6,994 nt of DNA from an uncultured Dorea sp. (GTDB lineage: Bacteria; Bacillota; Clostridia; Lachnospirales; Lachnospiraceae): assembly GCA_910588745.1 (NCBI GenBank), contig CAJURK010000029.1:2783-9776 (forward strand), given 5' to 3'. The position numbers and the translations under genes are program-made. This document shows positions 1 to 6,074 of this stretch, one piece after another. Under the pieces are notes generated by a model that worked only from the letters and a program-made list of their open reading frames with translations, made no database searches and was not told the DNA's origin. Position 1 is the first letter of the stretch. The number at the start of each line of letters is the position of its first letter.

Positions 1-180
1 GAAGCGAAGAGAACTTCCTTGCTAGGGAACACTTAGCGAAGCCAAGCGTTCCGCGTAGGCTGAGGTTAGTGTGAAGGCCGTTCTCAGAGCGAAGCGAAGA
101 GAACTTCCTTGCTAGGGAACACTTAGCGAAGCCAAGCGTTCCGCGCAGGCTGAGGTTGGTGTGAAGGCCGTTCTCAGAGC
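1..180 (+). repeat. Two tandem 90-bp fold-back repeat units upstream of rplF
   Basis: Positions 1-90 and 91-180 are the same 90-base unit with two differences (56 T versus 146 C, 68 A versus 158 G). Each unit can fold on itself. In unit 1, GAGAAC (9-14) pairs with GTTCTC (80-85), CCTT (17-20) with AAGG (74-77), ACACT (29-33) with AGTGT (68-72), and an inner hairpin joins GCC/GGC (41-43 with 58-60) and GCG/CGC (46-48 with 52-54). Of the two differences, one lies in an internal loop and the other changes T-A to a T-G wobble, so both leave the fold intact. The window starts inside or at the edge of the array, so more units may lie upstream. No open reading frame fits here. The role is unknown; a transcribed REP-like or RNA-processing element is possible. 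Confidence 0.9.
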
Positions 181-290
181 GAAGAGAAGAGAACTTCCTT
201 AGAGGAAACACCATCGTCACTAGACTCGAAAGAAACTCGCCAAGTGATCACAGCAACTGAAAACAGAGCAGGCGAAAGGTTCTGCTCCGA
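181..290 (+). repeat. Degenerate third copy of the fold-back repeat
   Basis: The first 20 bases (181-200) match the start of the 90-base unit with one change, after which the sequence diverges. The end still resembles the unit end: AAGG (276-279) and GTTCT (279-283) could pair with CCTT (197-200) and AGAAC (190-194). Local hairpins are also visible: TTCCT/AGGAA (195-199 with 203-207), TCACT/AGTGA (217-221 with 243-247) and GAGCAG/CTGCTC (266-271 with 282-287). It fills the space up to the rplF ribosome binding site. No promoter of good quality was seen in 200-310. It could instead be unrelated leader sequence that begins where the repeat is truncated. Confidence 0.5.
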
Positions 291-301
291 GAATTTAAGT
301 T

Positions 302-308
302 AAGGAGG
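302..308 (+). promoter_or_regulatory. rplF ribosome binding site (decides the start)
   Basis: AAGGAGG lies 8 bases before the ATG at 317 but only 2 bases before the in-frame ATG at 311. Normal spacing therefore favours 317, which also gives the usual L6 N-terminus MSRIGRLPI. Confidence 0.85.
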
Positions 309-316
309 ATATGGCA

Positions 317-859
317 ATGTCACGTATCGGAAGACTGCCAATCGCGATTCCGGCAGGAGTAACTGTGGAAATCGCAGAGAATAATGTAGTGACCGTAAAA
401 GGTCCAAAGGGAACTCTGTCTCGGGAGCTTCCTGTTGAAATGGAAATTAAGAAAGACGGCGAGACAATCGTCGTTACAAGACCGAATGATTTGAAGAAGA
501 TGAAATCCCTTCACGGCCTTACCAGAACGCTGATTAACAACATGGTTATCGGCGTTACAGAAGGATATAAGAAAGTTCTTGAAGTAAACGGTGTTGGTTA
601 TAGAGCAGCAAAATCAGGAAACAAATTAACACTTAGCCTTGGATATTCCCATCCGGTAGAGATGATCGACCCGGAAGGCGTTGAGACGGTTCTCGAGGGA
701 CAGAACAAGATTACCGTTCAGGGTATCGACAAGGAAAAGGTTGGACAGTATGCAGCCGAGATCAGAGACAAGAGAAGACCAGAGCCATATAAGGGCAAGG
801 GTATTAAGTACTCTGATGAGGTTATCAGACGTAAAGTCGGTAAGACAGGTAAAAAATAA
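317..859 (+). CDS. rplF: Large subunit ribosomal protein L6 (uL6)
   Basis: L6 binds 23S rRNA near the base of the L7/L12 stalk and the sarcin-ricin loop, where elongation factors act. The 180-residue product has the typical length (about 177-180) and begins MSRIGRLPIAIPAGV, the standard L6 opening. The conserved C-terminal signature PEPYKGKGIKY is at residues 155-165, followed by a basic tail ending KVGKTGKK. Two related alpha/beta domains are expected at about residues 1-80 and 81-180. The start at 317 is chosen over the in-frame ATG at 311 because of ribosome binding site spacing and family N-terminus. It is followed after 19 bases by rplR. In the standard spc order rpsH precedes it; here at least 310 bases of repeats lie upstream, so rpsH would be unusually far away. 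Confidence 0.98.
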   Translation: MSRIGRLPIAIPAGVTVEIAENNVVTVKGPKGTLSRELPVEMEIKKDGETIVVTRPNDLKKMKSLHGLTRTLINNMVIGVTEGYKKVLEVNGVGYRAAKSGNKLTLSLGYSHPVEMIDPEGVETVLEGQNKITVQGIDKEKVGQYAAEIRDKRRPEPYKGKGIKYSDEVIRRKVGKTGKK

Positions 860-878
860 TTAAGGAGGGTGAGAGAAA

Positions 879-1247
879 ATGGTTAGCAAAAAATCAAGAA
901 GCGAAGTTCGTGTAAAAAAACACATGAAATTACGTAACCGTTTCAGCGGTACGCCTGAATGCCCGCGTTTAGCAGTATTCAGAAGTAACAAACACATGTA
1001 TGCTCAGATTATTGATGATACAGCCCAGATTACTCTGGTATCCGCTTCCACTCTTCAGAAAGATGTGAAAGCAAACCTGGAAAAGACGGACAATGTAGAG
1101 GCAGCCGCATATCTTGGCAAAGTAATTGCCGAGAGAGCGCTTGAGAAAGGCATCAAGGACGTAGTTTTTGACAGAGGCGGTTTTATCTATCACGGAAAAG
1201 TTCAGGCATTAGCAGACGCAGCTAGAGAAGCTGGTTTGAATTTCTAG
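879..1247 (+). CDS. rplR: Large subunit ribosomal protein L18 (uL18)
   Basis: L18 binds 5S rRNA and, with L5, helps dock it in the central protuberance of the large subunit. The product is 122 residues, close to the usual 117-122. The basic N-terminal tail (residues 1-22, rich in Lys and Arg) is the expected 5S rRNA contact. The conserved core follows: PRLAVFRSNKHMYAQIIDD at about 29-47, and the C-terminal FDRGGFIYHGKVQALADAAREAGL block at about 97-120. AAGGAGG at 862-868 lies 10 bases before the ATG. It sits between rplF and rpsE in the normal spc order, with 14 bases to rpsE. Confidence 0.98.
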   Translation: MVSKKSRSEVRVKKHMKLRNRFSGTPECPRLAVFRSNKHMYAQIIDDTAQITLVSASTLQKDVKANLEKTDNVEAAAYLGKVIAERALEKGIKDVVFDRGGFIYHGKVQALADAAREAGLNF

Positions 1248-1261
1248 AAGGAGGAGCACAC

Positions 1262-1771
1262 ATGAAACAAGAACGTATTGATGCTGGTTCATTAGAATTG
1301 ACAGAAAAAGTAGTATCAATTAAACGTGTTACCAAGGTTGTTAAGGGTGGCCGGAATATGAGATTCACAGCTTTAGTAGTTGTTGGCGATGGGAACGGCC
1401 ATGTTGGTGCAGGTTTAGGAAAAGCAACCGAAATCCCGGAAGCAATCCGCAAGGGAAAAGAAGATGCTGCAAAGAAGCTTATTACGGTTGCATTAGATGA
1501 GAATGGAAGTATTACACATGATTTGATCGGTAAATTCGGAAGCGCTTCCGTATTACTGAAAAAGGCACCAGATGGTACTGGAGTGATTGCCGGCGGTCCG
1601 GCGCGTGCCGTTATCGAGATGGCAGGTATCAAGAATATCCGTACAAAGTCTCTTGGTTCTAACAATAAGCAGAATGTTGTTCTGGCTACGATTGAAGGAC
1701 TGAAAGAGGTTAAGACTCCAGAAGAAGTGGCTAAGCTTCGTGGAAAATCCATCGAAGAAATCTTAGGCTAG
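1262..1771 (+). CDS. rpsE: Small subunit ribosomal protein S5 (uS5)
   Basis: S5 lies on the small subunit near the decoding site and mRNA entry, and affects translational accuracy and spectinomycin sensitivity. The 169-residue product has the N-terminal double-stranded-RNA-binding fold at about residues 12-75, with the loop KVVKGGRNMRF (25-35) and the signature GDGNGHVGAGLGKATEIPEAI (42-62). The C-terminal domain (about 80-155) holds the conserved GGPARAVIEMAGI segment (111-123). The VKGGR loop where spectinomycin-resistance changes map in other species looks normal, with no deletion. AAGGAGG at 1248-1254 starts immediately after the rplR stop codon. The rpmD ribosome binding site follows the stop codon. 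Confidence 0.98.
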   Translation: MKQERIDAGSLELTEKVVSIKRVTKVVKGGRNMRFTALVVVGDGNGHVGAGLGKATEIPEAIRKGKEDAAKKLITVALDENGSITHDLIGKFGSASVLLKKAPDGTGVIAGGPARAVIEMAGIKNIRTKSLGSNNKQNVVLATIEGLKEVKTPEEVAKLRGKSIEEILG

Positions 1772-1787
1772 AGGGAGGTAGACCGAG

Positions 1788-1967
1788 ATGGCAAATTTAA
1801 AAATCACATTGGTAAAATCTACAATCGGTGCTGTACCGAAGCATAAGAAAACCGTAGAGGCGCTTGGACTTAAGAAGACGGGCAGGACAGTCGTGCTTCC
1901 GGACAATGCGGCTACAAGAGGAATGGTGAAACAGGTTCAGCATTTGGTGAAGGTAGAAGAAGCGTAA
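1788..1967 (+). CDS. rpmD: Large subunit ribosomal protein L30 (uL30)
   Basis: L30 is a small 23S rRNA-binding protein of the large subunit. The 59-residue product, MANLKITLVK through HLVKVEEA, has the standard length. It shows the family pattern of a first strand ending LVKS, then IG..PKHKKTVEALGLKK, and a late VKQVQHLVKVEE helix and strand. The start ATG follows AGGGAGG (1772-1778) by 9 bases. It lies 16 bases after rpsE and 26 bases before rplO, exactly where rpmD is expected. Confidence 0.97.
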   Translation: MANLKITLVKSTIGAVPKHKKTVEALGLKKTGRTVVLPDNAATRGMVKQVQHLVKVEEA

Positions 1968-1993
1968 CAAATTTTGAATAAGGAGGTGTAACC

Positions 1994-2434
1994 ATGGACT
2001 TATCTAATTTAAGACCTGCTGACGGAGCAAAGCAGAGCAACAATTTCAGAAGAGGACGCGGACACGGTTCTGGAAATGGCAAGACTGCCGGCAAGGGACA
2101 CAAGGGCCAGAAGGCTCGCTCAGGCGGCACAAGGCCTGGATTTGAAGGCGGTCAGATGCCGTTATACAGAAGAATTCCAAAGAGAGGCTTTACAAATAGA
2201 AATTCCAAGACGATCATTGGAATTAATGTAAGCGCGTTAGAGACGTTTGATAATGACGCAGTTGTTTCTGTAGAAAAGCTGATCGAGGCGGGAATCGTGA
2301 AGAATCCAAGAGACGGAGTCAAGATTCTTGCAGGCGGCGAGTTGACAAAAAAACTTACAGTTCAGGCTAATGCATTCAGTGCCGGTGCAGTGGCTAAGAT
2401 TGAGGCGCTGGGTGGAAAAGCAGAGGTGATCTAA
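1994..2434 (+). CDS. rplO: Large subunit ribosomal protein L15 (uL15)
   Basis: L15 is a late-assembly 23S rRNA-binding protein of the large subunit. The 146-residue product has the expected extended, glycine- and lysine-rich N-terminal tail (about residues 18-55, with GRGHGSGNGKTAGKGHKGQK) that threads into rRNA. A globular C-terminal domain follows, ending in the family signature VQANAFSAGAVAKIEALGG at about 123-141. The ribosome binding site TAAGGAGGTG (1979-1988) is a full match to the 16S rRNA tail. The TAA stop shares its last A with the ATG of secY, which suggests translational coupling of the two genes. Confidence 0.98.
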   Translation: MDLSNLRPADGAKQSNNFRRGRGHGSGNGKTAGKGHKGQKARSGGTRPGFEGGQMPLYRRIPKRGFTNRNSKTIIGINVSALETFDNDAVVSVEKLIEAGIVKNPRDGVKILAGGELTKKLTVQANAFSAGAVAKIEALGGKAEVI

Positions 2435-3750
2435 TGTTCAAAACATTTCGACGGGCATTTCAAATTGAAGATATTCGGAAGAAGATCTTATACACATTTC
2501 TAATGTTAATCGTTATCAGACTTGGCTCACAGTTACCAACGCCGGGGGTGGATCCGTCCTATATCAAAGAGTTCTTTGCACAAAATACGGGGGAAGCGTT
2601 TAACTTTTTTAACGCTTTCACCGGCGGTTCCTTTGAGCAGATGTCGGTATTTGCTCTGAGTATTACCCCATATATCACATCGTCCATTATTATGCAGCTT
2701 CTTACCATTGCGATTCCAAAGCTGGAGGAGATGCAGAAAGAAGGAGAGGATGGGAGAAAGAAAATTGCGTCTTTTACAAGGTATCTGACAGTAGGGCTGG
2801 CGCTGATTGAATCAACGGCGATGGCGGTTGGTTTTGGCCGTCAGGGACTGCTGGTTGAGTACAATTTTGTAAATGCGGCAATTGTGGTACTCACGCTTAC
2901 AGGCGGTTCGGCATTTCTTATGTGGATTGGCGAACGTATCACCGAGAACGGCGTTGGAAATGGAATTTCCATTGTATTGGTGATTAATATTGTTTCACGT
3001 ATTCCTAATGATATGGCGACCTTGTTCGAGCAGTTTATACAAGGGAAGAGCATCGCCAAAGGCGGGCTGGCAGTGATTATCATTCTGGCAATTATCCTGG
3101 TGCTGGTAGTTTTCGTTGTTATCCTTCAAGGCGGCGAGAGAAGAATCGCCGTACAGTATTCCCAGAAGATGCAGGGGAGAAGGACTTATGGCGGACAGTC
3201 AACCCATATTCCGATGAAGATTAACACAGCCGGCGTTATCCCGATCATTTTTGCGTCTTCGCTGATGCAGTTTCCGGTCGTAATCGCTACTTTTCTTGGA
3301 AAAGCGGAGGGAGACGGAATCGGAAGCGAGATTTTGCGCGGACTGAACCAGAGCAATTGGTGCAATCCTCAGAACTTTAAATATTCCTGGGGACTGATTG
3401 TGTATATTGTTTTGACGATTTTCTTTGCATATTTTTACACGTCCATCACCTTTAACCCGATGGAGATAGCGAATAATATGAAAAAGAGCGGCGGATTTGT
3501 TCCGGGTATCCGTCCGGGGCGTCCGACGGTTGAGTACCTGAGCAGGATTTTGAATTATATTATATTTATCGGAGCATGCGGCCTGGTTGTAATACAGTTT
3601 GTGCCGATTTTATTTAACGGATGGCTTGGCGCAAGGGTGTCCTTTGGAGGAACATCGTTAATTATTATTGTCAGCGTTGTGCTTGAGACGATTAAACAGA
3701 TTGAATCACAGATGCTCGTACGTAATTACAAAGGATTTTTGAACAGTTAA
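2434..3750 (+). CDS. secY: Preprotein translocase channel subunit SecY
   Basis: SecY is the pore subunit of the SecYEG channel in the cytoplasmic membrane. It exports unfolded preproteins driven by SecA and inserts membrane proteins from the ribosome. The 438-residue product has ten predicted membrane segments, at about residues 18-34, 68-93, 113-133, 146-166, 175-190, 211-232, 265-287, 319-340, 370-392 and 404-420. The family signature ALSITPYITSSIIMQLLT (74-91) covers the second segment. The cytoplasmic loop after segment 6 has GGERRIAVQYSQKM (233-246). The loop after segment 8 has GFVPGIRPG (354-362), with the arginine (360) needed for SecA and ribosome interaction in studied SecY proteins. 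The start overlaps the rplO stop by one base and has only a weak AGAGGTGAT ribosome binding site, so coupling to rplO is likely. Confidence 0.98.
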   Translation: MFKTFRRAFQIEDIRKKILYTFLMLIVIRLGSQLPTPGVDPSYIKEFFAQNTGEAFNFFNAFTGGSFEQMSVFALSITPYITSSIIMQLLTIAIPKLEEMQKEGEDGRKKIASFTRYLTVGLALIESTAMAVGFGRQGLLVEYNFVNAAIVVLTLTGGSAFLMWIGERITENGVGNGISIVLVINIVSRIPNDMATLFEQFIQGKSIAKGGLAVIIILAIILVLVVFVVILQGGERRIAVQYSQKMQGRRTYGGQSTHIPMKINTAGVIPIIFASSLMQFPVVIATFLGKAEGDGIGSEILRGLNQSNWCNPQNFKYSWGLIVYIVLTIFFAYFYTSITFNPMEIANNMKKSGGFVPGIRPGRPTVEYLSRILNYIIFIGACGLVVIQFVPILFNGWLGARVSFGGTSLIIIVSVVLETIKQIESQMLVRNYKGFLNS

Positions 3751-3755
3751 GCAAA

Positions 3756-3789
3756 ATTTTGACCTGCGGAAATATTCGCGGGTTAAAAT
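3756..3789 (+). promoter_or_regulatory. 13-bp hairpin between secY and adk
   Basis: Bases 3756-3768 pair with 3777-3789, giving 13 base pairs including two G-T wobbles, around an 8-base loop. There is no run of T after it, so a normal intrinsic terminator is unlikely. It may be an RNA-processing or mRNA-stability site that lets adk and map be expressed at a level different from secY. The same stretch also contains TTGACC (3759-3764) and TAAAAT (3784-3789) at a spacing of 19, a possible weak promoter for adk. Confidence 0.5.
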
Positions 3790-3794
3790 GCTAT

Positions 3795-3802
3795 AAAGGA
3801 GG
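3795..3802 (+). promoter_or_regulatory. adk ribosome binding site (decides the start)
   Basis: AAAGGAGG lies 9 bases before the ATG at 3812. An in-frame ATG at 3803 begins right after this site and cannot be used with it, so 3812 is the start. Confidence 0.85.
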
Positions 3803-3811
3803 ATGTATTCC

Positions 3812-4456
3812 ATGAAGATTATTATGTTAGGCGCACCTGGCGCCGGCAAGGGAACTCAGGCTAAGAAGATTGCGGGCAAGTATAACATTCCTCATATTTC
3901 TACGGGAGATATATTCCGTGCGAATATTAAGAACGGAACGGAGCTTGGCAAAAAGGCTAAGACTTATATGGATCAGGGACTTCTGGTGCCGGATGAGCTG
4001 GTTGTGGATCTGGTGGCAGACCGTGTAAATCAGGAAGACTGTGCAAACGGTTATGTTTTGGACGGATTTCCCAGAACGATTCCACAGGCGGAAGCTTTAA
4101 CGAAAGCGCTGAAAGAACTTGGGCAGAAGATGGATTATGCGATTGATGTAGACGTACCGGACGCGAATATCGTGAACCGCATGTCGGGAAGAAGAGCCTG
4201 CGTGGGATGCGGAGCTACCTATCATATGGTATATGCGCCGACGAAACAGGAAGGAGTCTGTGATTCCTGCGGCGGGGAACTGATCTTAAGGGACGACGAC
4301 AAACCAGATACGGTTCAGAAACGTCTGAATGTATATCATGAGCAGACACAGCCGCTGATCGAGTATTATACCAGGGAAGGAATCCTCCGTAAAGTAGACG
4401 GAACGATTGATATTGAAGAAGTATTTGGACAGATTGTAAAGCTTTTGGAGGCTTAG
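3812..4456 (+). CDS. adk: Adenylate kinase, zinc-binding long form
   Basis: The enzyme converts ATP and AMP to two ADP in the cytoplasm and so balances the adenine nucleotide pool. The 214-residue product starts MKIIMLGAPGAGKGTQ, with the phosphate-binding loop at 7-15. The AMP-binding segment follows (TGDIFR at 31-36), then the family signature YVLDGFPRT at 81-89. The lid domain carries four cysteines (130, 133, 150, 153) in two CxxC pairs, the usual structural zinc site of Gram-positive adenylate kinases. The lid arginine region DDDKPDTVQKRL is at 161-172. The ribosome binding site selects 3812 over an in-frame ATG at 3803. It lies 61 bases after secY, with a hairpin in the gap, and 3 bases before map. 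The secY-adk-map order is common in Firmicutes. Confidence 0.98.
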   Translation: MKIIMLGAPGAGKGTQAKKIAGKYNIPHISTGDIFRANIKNGTELGKKAKTYMDQGLLVPDELVVDLVADRVNQEDCANGYVLDGFPRTIPQAEALTKALKELGQKMDYAIDVDVPDANIVNRMSGRRACVGCGATYHMVYAPTKQEGVCDSCGGELILRDDDKPDTVQKRLNVYHEQTQPLIEYYTREGILRKVDGTIDIEEVFGQIVKLLEA

Positions 4457-4459
4457 TAT

Positions 4460-5221
4460 ATGCCGATATCGATAAAATCATCAAGAGAAATAGAACTGAT
4501 GGCGGAAGCGGGACGGATCTTGGAGAAGGTTCATCTGGAACTGGAAAACGCAATGCGTCCGGGAATGAGTACCCTTGACATTGACCGTCTGGGGAGAGAA
4601 ATCATAGAGGGGTACGGCTGTATCCCCTCGTTCCTTGATTATAACGGTTATCCTGCATCCATCTGCGTATCGGTGAATGAAGAAGTGGTGCATGGTATTC
4701 CATCGAAACGCCGCATAATCAAGGAAGGCGATATTGTCAGCTTAGACGCCGGAGTGATTTACAAGGGATACCATTCCGACGCCGCGAGAACCCACGCGGT
4801 AGGAACTGCCGGCAAAGAAGCGGAGGATTTGATTAAAGTTACTAGAGAATGCTTTTTTGAAGGCATAAAGTATGCGAAAGAAGGCAATCATCTATTTGAC
4901 ATATCCAGAGCGATCGGAAGATATGCCAGGGAACGGGGCTACGGAGTGGTGAGAGACCTTTGCGGACACGGAATCGGAACCGCGCTTCACGAAGCGCCGG
5001 AGGTGCCGAATTACGAGCTGGAGAAAAAGGGCGTAAGACTTAAGGCGGGAATGACGCTGGCCATTGAGCCGATGATCAATATCGGAGGCTGGGAAGTTGA
5101 TTGGCTGGACGATGACTGGACCGTGGTAACCAGAGACCGCACATTGTCGGCGCATTATGAGAATACCATTGTAATTACCGACGGAGAGCCAAGGATCCTG
5201 ACAATGACAGAAAGCGCTTAG
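4460..5221 (+). CDS. map: Type I methionine aminopeptidase
   Basis: This metalloenzyme removes the N-terminal methionine from new proteins when the next residue is small, after deformylation. The 253-residue product has the pita-bread fold motifs with all expected metal ligands: Asp96, Asp107, His170, Glu203 and Glu234. The substrate-contacting histidines His78 (in NEEVVHGIP) and His177 (in GTALHEAP) are also present. The N-terminal IKSSREIELMAEAG is typical of bacterial type I enzymes. There is no zinc-finger or SH3-binding extension, so it is the short class. The ribosome binding site GGAGG (4447-4451) lies inside the end of adk, 8 bases before the ATG, so map is closely linked to adk translation. 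After map the operon has a 108-base gap before the KOW gene. Confidence 0.98.
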   Translation: MPISIKSSREIELMAEAGRILEKVHLELENAMRPGMSTLDIDRLGREIIEGYGCIPSFLDYNGYPASICVSVNEEVVHGIPSKRRIIKEGDIVSLDAGVIYKGYHSDAARTHAVGTAGKEAEDLIKVTRECFFEGIKYAKEGNHLFDISRAIGRYARERGYGVVRDLCGHGIGTALHEAPEVPNYELEKKGVRLKAGMTLAIEPMINIGGWEVDWLDDDWTVVTRDRTLSAHYENTIVITDGEPRILTMTESA

Positions 5222-5252
5222 AGAGCGGCAAATGGCGCGGCTTTAAGTTTGT

Positions 5253-5305
5253 AAGGGAGTTCCCGGTTTCTAGCGGGGTATTCGGATTTGAGAATGGGAA
5301 CCCTT
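5253..5305 (+). promoter_or_regulatory. Hairpin in the leader of the KOW gene
   Basis: AAGGG (5253-5257) pairs with CCCTT (5301-5305), and TTCCC (5260-5264) with GGGAA (5296-5300), with a 2-base bulge. Inside, TTCT (5268-5271) can pair with AGAA (5291-5294). The fold covers the upstream TTG (5288) and ATG (5294) codons that are in frame with the KOW gene. There is no T-run, so it is not an intrinsic terminator. It may be a leader structure, possibly a binding site for an RNA-binding protein. Confidence 0.45.
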
Positions 5306-5329
5306 GAAAAAGCAGTTAGCGAGGTTGGA

Positions 5330-5584
5330 ATGGACAGATATAGAGCAGGAATGCTGGCAAAATCAAAGGCAGGTCATGACGCCGGAAGAATTTATGTGAT
5401 AACAGATACGGACGGCGCATATGTATATTTAGCAGACGGCAGGCTTAGAACAGTGGGCAGACCTAAGAAAAAGAAGGCCAGACACGTTCAGTTAATCTGT
5501 GAGGAGCATGACGTATCTGCAGCGGACGATGTGCAGATCAAAAGGATATTGAAGGAATATATCAGTAAGGAAGAAGAGATTTAG
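5330..5584 (+). CDS. KOW-domain RNA-binding protein, L14e/L27e-like
   Basis: This small basic protein resembles the archaeal/eukaryotic L14e/L6e/L27e ribosomal protein family, which Firmicutes often encode between map and infA. It probably binds rRNA or the ribosome; its exact role is not established from the sequence. From the ATG at 5330 it is 84 residues. A KOW-like barrel spans about residues 4-45 (GMLAKSKAGHDAGRIYVI, then YVYLADGRLRTV), then a basic segment PKKKKARH (45-52) and an acidic end EEEI. The start is uncertain. In-frame TTG at 5288 and ATG at 5294 would add 14 or 12 residues, but they lie in a hairpin without a good ribosome binding site. The 5330 start has GAGG (5321-5324) at 5 bases, and its N-terminus fits the family. 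The stop codon overlaps the infA ribosome binding site. Confidence 0.82.
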   Translation: MDRYRAGMLAKSKAGHDAGRIYVITDTDGAYVYLADGRLRTVGRPKKKKARHVQLICEEHDVSAADDVQIKRILKEYISKEEEI

Positions 5585-5597
5585 GAGGATATAAGAT

Positions 5598-5816
5598 ATG
5601 TCAAAGGCTGACGTTATTGAAATTGAAGGAACCGTAGTAGAGAAACTTCCAAACGCAATGTTTCAGGTTGAGCTTGAAAACGGACATCAGGTGCTTGCGC
5701 ATATCAGCGGCAAGCTTAGAATGAATTTCATAAAGATTTTGCCGGGCGATAAAGTGACTTTGGAGCTGTCGCCATATGATTTATCAAAGGGAAGAATTAT
5801 TTGGAGAGATAAGTAA
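5598..5816 (+). CDS. infA: Translation initiation factor IF-1
   Basis: IF-1 binds the A site of the small subunit during initiation and supports IF-2 and IF-3. The 72-residue product has exactly the usual length and is a single S1-type OB fold. Family residues are visible: IEIEGTVVEKLPNAMFQVELENGH (7-30), VLAHISGK (32-39) and the late ILPGDKVTLELSPYDLSKGRI (47-67). The sequence GKLRMNFIKILPGD differs a little from the more common GKMRKNFIRILPGD, but no key residue is lost. AGGAGG (5583-5588) overlaps the stop codon of the KOW gene and lies 9 bases before the ATG, so the two are tightly coupled. A strong promoter starts 7 bases after its stop codon. Confidence 0.98.
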   Translation: MSKADVIEIEGTVVEKLPNAMFQVELENGHQVLAHISGKLRMNFIKILPGDKVTLELSPYDLSKGRIIWRDK

Positions 5817-5823
5817 AAACTTA

Positions 5824-5853
5824 TTGACATATGAAGAAAGACAGTGCTATAAT
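5824..5853 (+). promoter_or_regulatory. Consensus vegetative promoter for rpmJ-rpsM-rpsK
   Basis: TTGACA (5824-5829) and TATAAT (5848-5853) are both perfect, separated by 18 bases, and TGC just before the -10 makes it an extended -10 promoter. Transcription should start near 5860. This would give the alpha-cluster genes their own strong transcript in addition to read-through from the spc genes. Confidence 0.88.
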
Positions 5854-5856
5854 GTA

Positions 5857-5878
5857 AAAGCACGTTTTTGGGTGCTTT
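5857..5878 (+). promoter_or_regulatory. Stem-loop at the 5' end of the rpmJ transcript
   Basis: AAAGCAC (5857-5863) pairs with GTGCTTT (5872-5878) around an 8-base loop. Because it sits at the predicted transcription start, it would form the very 5' end of the new mRNA and could protect it from decay. The T-rich stretch after it is too broken for a confident terminator of the infA transcript. A second small hairpin, CCCTG/CAGGG (5902-5906 with 5910-5914), follows in the leader. Confidence 0.45.
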
Positions 5879-5955
5879 ATTTCGTTATGCGTTTTTAAAG
5901 CCCCTGAAACAGGGAAACTTGAAAGGCAAAGCAATGGATGAAAGGAGGATCCCCC

Positions 5956-6069
5956 GTGAAGGTTAGATCATCAGTAAAACCAATTTGCGAGAAGTGCAAA
6001 GTTATTAAGAGAAAAGGAAGCATTCGCATTATCTGCGAAAATCCAAAACATAAACAGCGTCAGGGATAG
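5956..6069 (+). CDS. rpmJ: Large subunit ribosomal protein L36 (bL36), zinc-binding form
   Basis: L36 is the smallest large-subunit protein and binds 23S rRNA near the peptidyl transferase region. The 37-residue product MKVRSSVKPICEKCKVIKRK...QRQG has the standard length. It carries the zinc-ribbon ligands Cys11, Cys14, Cys27 and His32, so it is the zinc-containing type rather than the cysteine-free paralogue. It starts with GTG at 5956, 7 bases after AAAGGAGG (5941-5948). It is the first gene after the strong promoter at 5824. Normally rpsM follows within a few dozen bases; here 399 bases of repeat and structured sequence separate them. Confidence 0.97.
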   Translation: MKVRSSVKPICEKCKVIKRKGSIRIICENPKHKQRQG

Positions 6070-6074
6070 GCACT

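Noticed and set aside
1..200. CRISPR array or insertion sequence.
   Set aside because: The 90-base units follow one another without unique spacers, are too long for CRISPR repeats, and no cas or transposase gene is present.
1298..1326. TTGACA inside rpsE as an internal promoter.
   Set aside because: The sequence at the -10 place is TAAACG, a poor match, and the bases encode conserved S5 residues.
1222..1752. A 176-codon reading frame on the minus strand across rpsE.
   Set aside because: It is the antisense shadow of a well-conserved S5 gene, has no ribosome binding site context and no recognisable domain.
2342..2371. TTGACA inside rplO as an internal promoter.
   Set aside because: The best -10 at normal spacing is GCTAAT, lacking the key first TA. 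It lies inside a coding region where the bases are explained by the protein.
3803..3811. An upstream ATG giving adenylate kinase three extra residues.
   Set aside because: It begins directly after the ribosome binding site, and the family starts at MKIIMLGAPG.
5857..5886. Intrinsic terminator after infA.
   Set aside because: The stem is A/T-rich with a large loop and the T-run is interrupted. It also coincides with the predicted start of a new transcript.
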